A DNA stretch of 5,286 bases, taken from assembly GCA_913058025.1 (NCBI GenBank), contig CAJXPN010000388.1, positions 1 through 5,286 of the forward strand, in the 5' to 3' direction. This document shows, one piece after another, positions 1-3,192 of the stretch. Origin of the DNA: an uncultured Myxococcales bacterium (GTDB taxonomy: Bacteria; Myxococcota_A; Bradymonadia; Bradymonadales; Bradymonadaceae). A program made the position numbers and the translations under genes. The notes below the pieces were generated by a model. It was not told where the DNA came from. It ran no database searches and worked only from the letters and a program-made list of their open reading frames with translations. Every line of letters begins with the position of its first letter. The stretch's first letter is position 1.

Positions 1-33
1 TCTCGTGGGCTCGGAGATGTGTATAAGAGACAG
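1..33. other. Illumina Nextera adapter remnant (technical sequence)
   Basis: These bases match the Nextera transposase read-2 adapter lacking only its first G. Positions 15-33 are the 19-bp Tn5 mosaic end, ending in GTATAAGAGACAG. The composition is unlike the GC-rich sequence that follows. This is library-construction sequence left on the end of an assembled contig, not a genomic transposon end: the non-mosaic part is the synthetic sequencing-primer tail. Genomic sequence begins at about 34 and nothing should be annotated across this junction. Confidence 0.97.
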
Positions 34-362
34 ACGTCGAAGAGCATCGGGAGGATTAGCCCGCCGACGACGCCCTCGATCGCGCGCCCGACGATCAGGC
101 CGATCTCGAAGGGGGCCCAGGCCATGAACGCCATGACCCCGGCCATCGCGAGCTGGTAGAGGACGGCGACGCGGGGCCGGCGGCTCAAGATCTCGAACCG
201 GTAGACGAGGAGCTGCCCGACGATCAGGCCGGCGAAGTAGACACCGAAGGCGAACGAGGAGCGGTCGCCGAGCTCCGCGCTGAGGATCGGGACGAGCCCG
301 CTGACGACGACCCCGTCGACGAGCGCGAGCGCGAGCAGGACCCGCCAGAGGACTCGGATCAA
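34..362 (-). CDS. MFS transporter, N-terminal fragment (cut by contig end)
   Basis: About 109 codons read cleanly from a TTG at 362 to the adapter junction; the rest of the gene is missing. Residues 8-27, 38-54, 65-82 and 86-106 are hydrophobic and look like transmembrane helices 1-4 of a major facilitator superfamily protein. Segment 92-101 (GRAIEGVVGG) fits the MFS helix-4 motif RxxqGxgaa, with R93 and G97 conserved. The loop between helices 2 and 3 has a basic SRRPR cluster where motif A sits, but motif A is degenerate. The family moves small solutes or drugs across the inner membrane; the substrate cannot be told. The TTG overlaps the upstream Nudix stop as TTGA, which suggests translational coupling. 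No ATG or GTG lies nearby in frame, and the frame further upstream turns arginine-rich and implausible. Family call is good; the start is likely but rests on a rare codon. Confidence 0.8.
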
Positions 363-796
363 GGCGAGAGCTCGTCGAGCAACGCGTCGTGTTCGGTGAC
401 GAGGAGCTCGCGCGCGCGCGCCGGCTCCACCCAGAAGAACTCGAACGTGACGGGGGCGTCGACGCCGAAGACCTCGGCGTGCTCCCAGGTCTCCGGGAGC
501 TCGAGGCCGGCGCGCACGCGGAGCGCGAAGAAGTGGCGCTCGTGACGCTCATCGCCGCGTGCCTTACTGGCGACGTAGTGGCGCACGCCGAGGTGGGTCG
601 CCTCGGGATCGAAGGTGTCGGGCCCGAGGCCCGTCTCCTCCTCGACCTCACGCCACAGCGTCTGCTCGGGCGACTCTCCAGGGTCGACGGTCCCGGCGGG
701 GACCTGGAAGCCGGCCTCCGGGAAGTCGGGCTCGCGGAAGAGCAGGATACGCTCGCCATACAGGATGTAGGCGAACGCCTTCTGCATCTCGATCAT
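359..796 (-). CDS. Nudix hydrolase
   Basis: The 145-aa product is a single compact Nudix domain, the usual size for a stand-alone member. The Nudix box is complete at residues 35-57: G35-x5-E41-x7-R49-E50-V51-x-E53-E54-x-G56-L57. This loop-helix-loop binds the Mg2+ or Mn2+ that drives hydrolysis of a nucleoside diphosphate linked to another group. The residues before it (FQVPAG, 30-35) are typical of the strand entering the box. The substrate (oxidised dNTP, dinucleoside polyphosphate, nucleotide sugar or other) cannot be read from sequence, and no signal peptide is present, so it should be cytoplasmic. The start at 796 is preferred over the Met at 787 because GAGGA lies 7 bases upstream of it. 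The gene follows the 152-aa gene by 3 bp, and its stop overlaps the start of the transporter gene, so these three probably form one operon. Confidence 0.93.
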   Translation of the reverse strand: MIEMQKAFAYILYGERILLFREPDFPEAGFQVPAGTVDPGESPEQTLWREVEEETGLGPDTFDPEATHLGVRHYVASKARGDERHERHFFALRVRAGLELPETWEHAEVFGVDAPVTFEFFWVEPARARELLVTEHDALLDELSP

Positions 797-799
797 GGT

Positions 800-1258
800 T
801 CAGTCCTCGAGGTCGTCGATCATGCGCCACCCGCCACCTCGCTGGCGGCGGCGATGCTCCGGGAGGAGCTCGCTGCGCGCGTCGGAGGTGAGCAGCATAC
901 ACGGGTCGAACCAGTGGATCGTGCGCGAGCAAGCCAACGGGTTCGACGCCTCACCGGAGAACTCGGGGTTGTCGGGGCAGCGGCGGTTCCAGAGCGCCCA
1001 GCGGTCGGGCTCCTCGTCGAAGCACAGGACCTCCTTGACGCCGCCGTTGCAGTTCGTGGCGATGACGAGGAACCCTCCAGGGAGCCTGGGGACCGCGTCG
1101 GGCACGTGGAGGACGACGTCGTGGTGGAACTCGCCCTGGAGCCAGTGGGCGCGTAGATCATAGCTACCGAAGATACCAAGAATCGTGCGGAGCGACTCGC
1201 CCAGTAGCAGGCAATGAGCGAGCTGCTCGACGATCGGGTGTGTATCCTGATGTGGCAT
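800..1258 (-). CDS. Uncharacterised 152-aa protein, first gene of the Nudix operon
   Basis: I do not recognise a named family. The protein is soluble-looking, with no signal peptide or membrane span. It is unusually rich in Trp, His and Cys for its size: Trp at 39, 87, 90, 116 and 144; Cys at 16, 70, 79, 94, 110 and 120. The core around residues 44-120 contains FHHDVVLHVP, a hydrophobic strand LVIATNCNGG (64-73), DRWALWNRRCPDNPEF (85-100) and HWFDPC (115-120). The C-terminus has a basic cluster RRRQRGGGW (136-144) followed by an acidic tail. GGGGAG 7 bases before the ATG supports the start. Normal codon third positions and tight spacing to the Nudix gene argue that it is real. The Cys/His residues could bind metal, but no canonical zinc-finger spacing is visible, so that is speculation. 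Confidence 0.8.
   Translation of the reverse strand: MPHQDTHPIVEQLAHCLLLGESLRTILGIFGSYDLRAHWLQGEFHHDVVLHVPDAVPRLPGGFLVIATNCNGGVKEVLCFDEEPDRWALWNRRCPDNPEFSGEASNPLACSRTIHWFDPCMLLTSDARSELLPEHRRRQRGGGWRMIDDLED
804..808 (-). promoter_or_regulatory. Ribosome binding site of the Nudix gene
   Basis: GAGGA on the minus strand, 7 bases before the ATG at 796. It lies inside the last codons of the preceding 152-aa gene, whose TGA (802-800) falls between this site and the start. That arrangement favours re-initiation by ribosomes finishing the upstream gene, and it selects Met1 over Met4 as the Nudix start. Confidence 0.6.
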
Positions 1259-1265
1259 GAGATGA

Positions 1266-1271
1266 CTCCCC
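1266..1271 (-). promoter_or_regulatory. Ribosome binding site of the 152-aa gene
   Basis: GGGGAG on the minus strand, 7 bases upstream of the ATG at 1258. It fixes the start of the first gene of the minus-strand operon. No convincing -10/-35 pair is visible in the 119 bp between this gene and the divergent ATG at 1378, although any promoters for both genes should lie there. Confidence 0.6.
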
Positions 1272-1366
1272 AGTTGGTGCAGTGAGTAGAGGGAACGCGC
1301 ACGGGCGGCGGTTCATTCGCGCGGCGCGATGGCGCGCAACGTATCACGCCGAACGTGCAAGACGAC

Positions 1367-1370
1367 GGAG
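1367..1370 (+). promoter_or_regulatory. Ribosome binding site deciding the DUF1905 gene start
   Basis: GGAG lies 7 bases before the ATG at 1378. The frame is open further upstream to a GTG at 1282, but the GTG lacks a comparable site and the extra 32 residues are arginine-rich with no family resemblance. This site therefore supports the shorter protein. Confidence 0.6.
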
Positions 1371-1377
1371 CGGAGAG

Positions 1378-1857
1378 ATGGAAGACGAGTACGAGTTCTT
1401 GGCCACGGTGCTCGAGGACGACGCGGAGGTCACGAGCCACTACGTGAGGGTCCCGGACGACGTGGCCCGAGCGCTCGTGGCGCGCGGGGTGACGAAGCTC
1501 GAGGGCAGGCTGGACCTGACCGTGTTCAGGAGGACGCTGCACCGCCACACGGGCGGAGGTCACGTGCTCAAGTTCGGCAAGTCGTGGCTCCGAGGGGCCG
1601 AAGTCAGAGCCGGGGATGAGGTCGTGATCGCGATGAGCGAGGACCCGAACCCCGAACGCGTCGACGTGCCCGTCGAGCTCGAGGAGGCGCTGGAGTGGGA
1701 GCCCGAGGCGCGCGCGGTGTGGGACGCGATGAACCCAGGCAAGCGGCGCACGCTCGCGTACCAGGTCGAGAGGGGGAAGAAGAAGGACACGAGGAGGCGA
1801 AGCGCGCAGAAGCTCCTGGCCCAGCTACAGGCCGAGGTGGAGGCGCGCGACGCCTGA
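1378..1857 (+). CDS. DUF1905 / YdeI-OmpD-associated family protein
   Basis: The 159-aa product has two recognisable parts. Residues 1-88 follow the DUF1905 pattern: an opening strand EFLATVLEDD, then YVRVPDDVARALVARG (22-37), a FRRTLHRHTGGGHVLKFGKS core (50-69) and a RAGDEVVIAM strand (77-86). Residues 95-155 match the helical 'bacteriocin-protection, YdeI or OmpD-associated' domain: VDVPVELEEAL, then EPEARAVWDAMNPGKRRTLAYQVERGKKKDTRRR-type sequence split over 108-141. Members are small cytoplasmic proteins; the biochemical function is not established and the family name comes from weak genetic association. There is no signal peptide. It diverges from the Nudix operon and ends 7 bp from the convergent MYXO-CTERM gene. 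I chose the ATG because it has a good ribosome site and matches the usual family length. Confidence 0.82.
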   Translation: MEDEYEFLATVLEDDAEVTSHYVRVPDDVARALVARGVTKLEGRLDLTVFRRTLHRHTGGGHVLKFGKSWLRGAEVRAGDEVVIAMSEDPNPERVDVPVELEEALEWEPEARAVWDAMNPGKRRTLAYQVERGKKKDTRRRSAQKLLAQLQAEVEARDA

Positions 1858-1864
1858 CCTCGCG

Positions 1865-2959
1865 TCAGCGGCGCCTGCGGCCGAGCCCGACGAGCCCGAG
1901 CAGCGCGAGCGCGAGCGCGCCGGGGGCGCCCGCGGGGGCGCCCGGCGAGGCCTGGACGCAGCCCTCGCTCTGGGAGTCGCCGCCCGAGCCGTCGGAGCCG
2001 CCGTCAGGAGACGGTGAGCCCGCGTCGGGGGAGCCCACGTCGGGGTCGGCGTCGATGGGACCCGCGTCAGGGTCAGAGGGCCCCGCGTCCGGGTCGATGG
2101 TGGGCTCCGGGCAGTTCAGATCGATCATGACCGGGTCGCTCTTCCAGCTGAAGACGTCGGACTCGGGGAGCTTGGCGCGCGCGATGACCTCGTGGGTGCC
2201 CTGGCTGATCGAGGACCCGCCCGCGTAGTCCGGGACGTCCTCGCAGATCGTGGCGAGCAGGGTCGAGCGGACGGTCTGATCGAGCTCGTTGGGCAGGATG
2301 TCCTGGAACGCACACGAGCTGTCGATGTGGAGGTACGACTCGCCGTCCACGGTGATGTCGTAGAAGAGCGAGTCCGCGAGCGGCTCGAGATCGGGCGGGA
2401 GCTCGATGGAGACGACGCGGTGCGCGGACAGGAAGTCCTCGCTACACACCGCCTCCGACTCGAACCCGATGGAGTCCACGGTGATGTCGCCGACCGCCAG
2501 GGTGAGCTTGGAGGTGGGGACGACCTCGATGATCTCGGTCTCGACGGAGACGACCTCCTCGATCTTGCCCGAGGAGATCTCGAAGGCGCACCCCGAGCCA
2601 TCCCAGCCGGAGAGGTCGGCGGTGAACCGGTAGGACGAGCCGACCTCGAAGCCCGCCTCGGGCTTGATGAGGAAGTAGGTGCCCCGGTCGTTGCTTTTGG
2701 AGATGACGTAGGGGACGACCTCGTCGCCGTCGGCGCCGAGCTTCTCGAGCGTGAGCACGCCGTCGGGGATGTCACCGGGGGCGACGCCAGAGCCTGCGAG
2801 GAACCAGTAGAACCCCTCGGCCCCCGAGGCCAACGTGGAGCCGGTGAGGATGGTGTTCTTGCATTCGAAGATGCAGGAGCATGCGTCTGCCTCAGCCGGA
2901 ACGAGGGTGGCGGTCGAGGCGAGCGCGGCGACGATCGCGAGCGACTTTATCGTGTTCAT
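1865..2959 (-). CDS. Exported protein with MYXO-CTERM-type C-terminal tail
   Basis: The 364-aa product starts with a Sec signal peptide: K5, a hydrophobic core to about V20, and a likely cut after AEADA (22-26), leaving a mature end rich in cysteine (C27, C29, C33). Residues 34-283 form an unrecognised, mostly beta-looking and acidic body with further scattered cysteines, so disulfides are plausible. Residues 284-332 are a disordered Asp/Pro/Gly/Ser linker with repeated PDAG units. The tail 333-364 has G333-C334, a short Pro/Ala/Gly stretch, a hydrophobic segment (about 347-360) and four final arginines. That is the layout of MYXO-CTERM sorting signals, which in Myxococcota are processed by myxosortases and lead to surface anchoring. 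The body's function is unknown. AGAAGG sits 4 bases before the ATG, in an AT-rich patch. It is divergent from the lipoprotein gene at 3193. Confidence 0.87.
   Translation of the reverse strand: MNTIKSLAIVAALASTATLVPAEADACSCIFECKNTILTGSTLASGAEGFYWFLAGSGVAPGDIPDGVLTLEKLGADGDEVVPYVISKSNDRGTYFLIKPEAGFEVGSSYRFTADLSGWDGSGCAFEISSGKIEEVVSVETEIIEVVPTSKLTLAVGDITVDSIGFESEAVCSEDFLSAHRVVSIELPPDLEPLADSLFYDITVDGESYLHIDSSCAFQDILPNELDQTVRSTLLATICEDVPDYAGGSSISQGTHEVIARAKLPESDVFSWKSDPVMIDLNCPEPTIDPDAGPSDPDAGPIDADPDVGSPDAGSPSPDGGSDGSGGDSQSEGCVQASPGAPAGAPGALALALLGLVGLGRRRR
1868..2110 (-). repeat. PDAG-rich linker and MYXO-CTERM sorting tail
   Basis: This segment encodes residues 284-364 of the exported protein. 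Bases 1964-2110 encode the low-complexity linker, in which DPDAGP occurs twice and PDAG and PDVG variants follow. Bases 1868-1963 encode the Gly-Cys, hydrophobic helix and RRRR terminus. Linkers of this composition commonly hold a myxobacterial surface domain away from its anchor. The cysteine at 334 is the expected site of processing or lipid attachment by family analogy; this is not shown by the sequence. Confidence 0.75.
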
Positions 2960-3103
2960 TTTGCCTTCTATATCAATACGTTGACGAGGTTGATGGGACG
3001 CCCGTCTTGACGTGGTCAGGACGTTAACACAGACCGCCGCGCGGAATCAAAACTGCCGGATGTCCGGCTCGCGCCCGACCGCGAGAGGAGGCCACGAGGT
3101 TGT

Positions 3104-3118
3104 GTTGTGGAGCACAAC
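3104..3118. promoter_or_regulatory. Short palindrome GTTGTG-GAG-CACAAC (possible operator)
   Basis: Two perfect 6-base arms surround a 3-base centre, 75 bp before the lipoprotein ATG. A 3-base loop makes a poor RNA hairpin, so a dimeric regulator site on DNA is the likelier reading. One palindrome of this length can occur by chance, and no second copy is visible in the window. Confidence 0.3.
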
Positions 3119-3127
3119 GAAAGAGTG

Positions 3128-3171
3128 AGACAATGGGCGCTCGGTATGTGCGTTCGAGCACATCATTGTCT
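3128..3171 (+). promoter_or_regulatory. Nested inverted repeat in the leader of the lipoprotein gene
   Basis: The outer arms AGACAATG (3128-3135) and CATTGTCT (3164-3171) are perfect 8-base complements. Inside them ATGTGC (3146-3151) pairs with GCACAT (3158-3163) around a 6-base GTTCGA loop. The two stems stack directly on the 3' side, and a 10-base bulge (3136-3145) lies on the 5' side. The structure ends 9 bases before the AGGAG ribosome site. There is no T-run after it, so it is not an ordinary terminator. It could stabilise the mRNA, control translation or serve as a protein site; the transcription start is unknown. Confidence 0.45.
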
Positions 3172-3180
3172 TTGAAACGA

Positions 3181-3185
3181 AGGAG
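3181..3185 (+). promoter_or_regulatory. Ribosome binding site of the lipoprotein gene
   Basis: AGGAG lies 7 bases before the ATG at 3193, an ideal spacing. It fixes the start so that the signal sequence and lipobox are placed correctly (cysteine at residue 18). It follows the nested hairpin closely enough that folding could affect ribosome access. Confidence 0.75.
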
Positions 3186-3192
3186 AGAACCC

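Larger units (their letters stand above)
2960..3192. other. Divergent intergenic region between two surface-protein genes
   Basis: The 233 bp holds no supportable gene; a 68-codon minus-strand frame running through it lacks a good start site. It must contain the promoters for both the MYXO-CTERM gene (leftward) and the lipoprotein gene (rightward). AT-rich patches occur at about 2960-2980, just before the leftward start, and at 3046-3053. I could not match a confident -10/-35 pair or a sigma-54 -24/-12 element. The right half carries the palindrome and nested hairpin listed separately. Confidence 0.6.

Noticed and set aside
15..33. Natural Tn5/IS50 end
   Set aside because: The mosaic end is preceded by the synthetic primer tail of the Nextera adapter, no transposase is nearby, and it sits at the very end of the contig.
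389..1156. Plus-strand open frame of 255 codons
   Set aside because: It is antisense to the Nudix gene and the 152-aa gene, has a composition of Glu/Val/Leu/Arg/Ala with no motif, and the minus strand carries a perfect Nudix box.
820..1563. Minus-strand open frame of 247 codons
   Set aside because: It crosses the divergent promoter region and two better-supported genes, is low-complexity Ser/Arg/Thr in its second half, and has no motif.
2192..3010. Plus-strand open frame of 272 codons
   Set aside because: It is antisense to the MYXO-CTERM gene, consists mainly of Asp/Gly/Leu/Val/Glu/Arg, and the opposite strand has a signal peptide and sorting tail.
2960..3060. Sigma-70 promoter built from TTGACG at 3007-3012 with TTAACA at 3024-3029, or TATTGA on the minus strand at 2973-2978
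   Set aside because: The first pair is only 11 bases apart, and the second has no acceptable -35 at 16-18 bases. Neither is strong enough to annotate.
3128..3180. Rho-independent terminator
   Set aside because: The stems are moderately AT-rich, no T-run follows, and the structure lies just before a gene start rather than after a gene.
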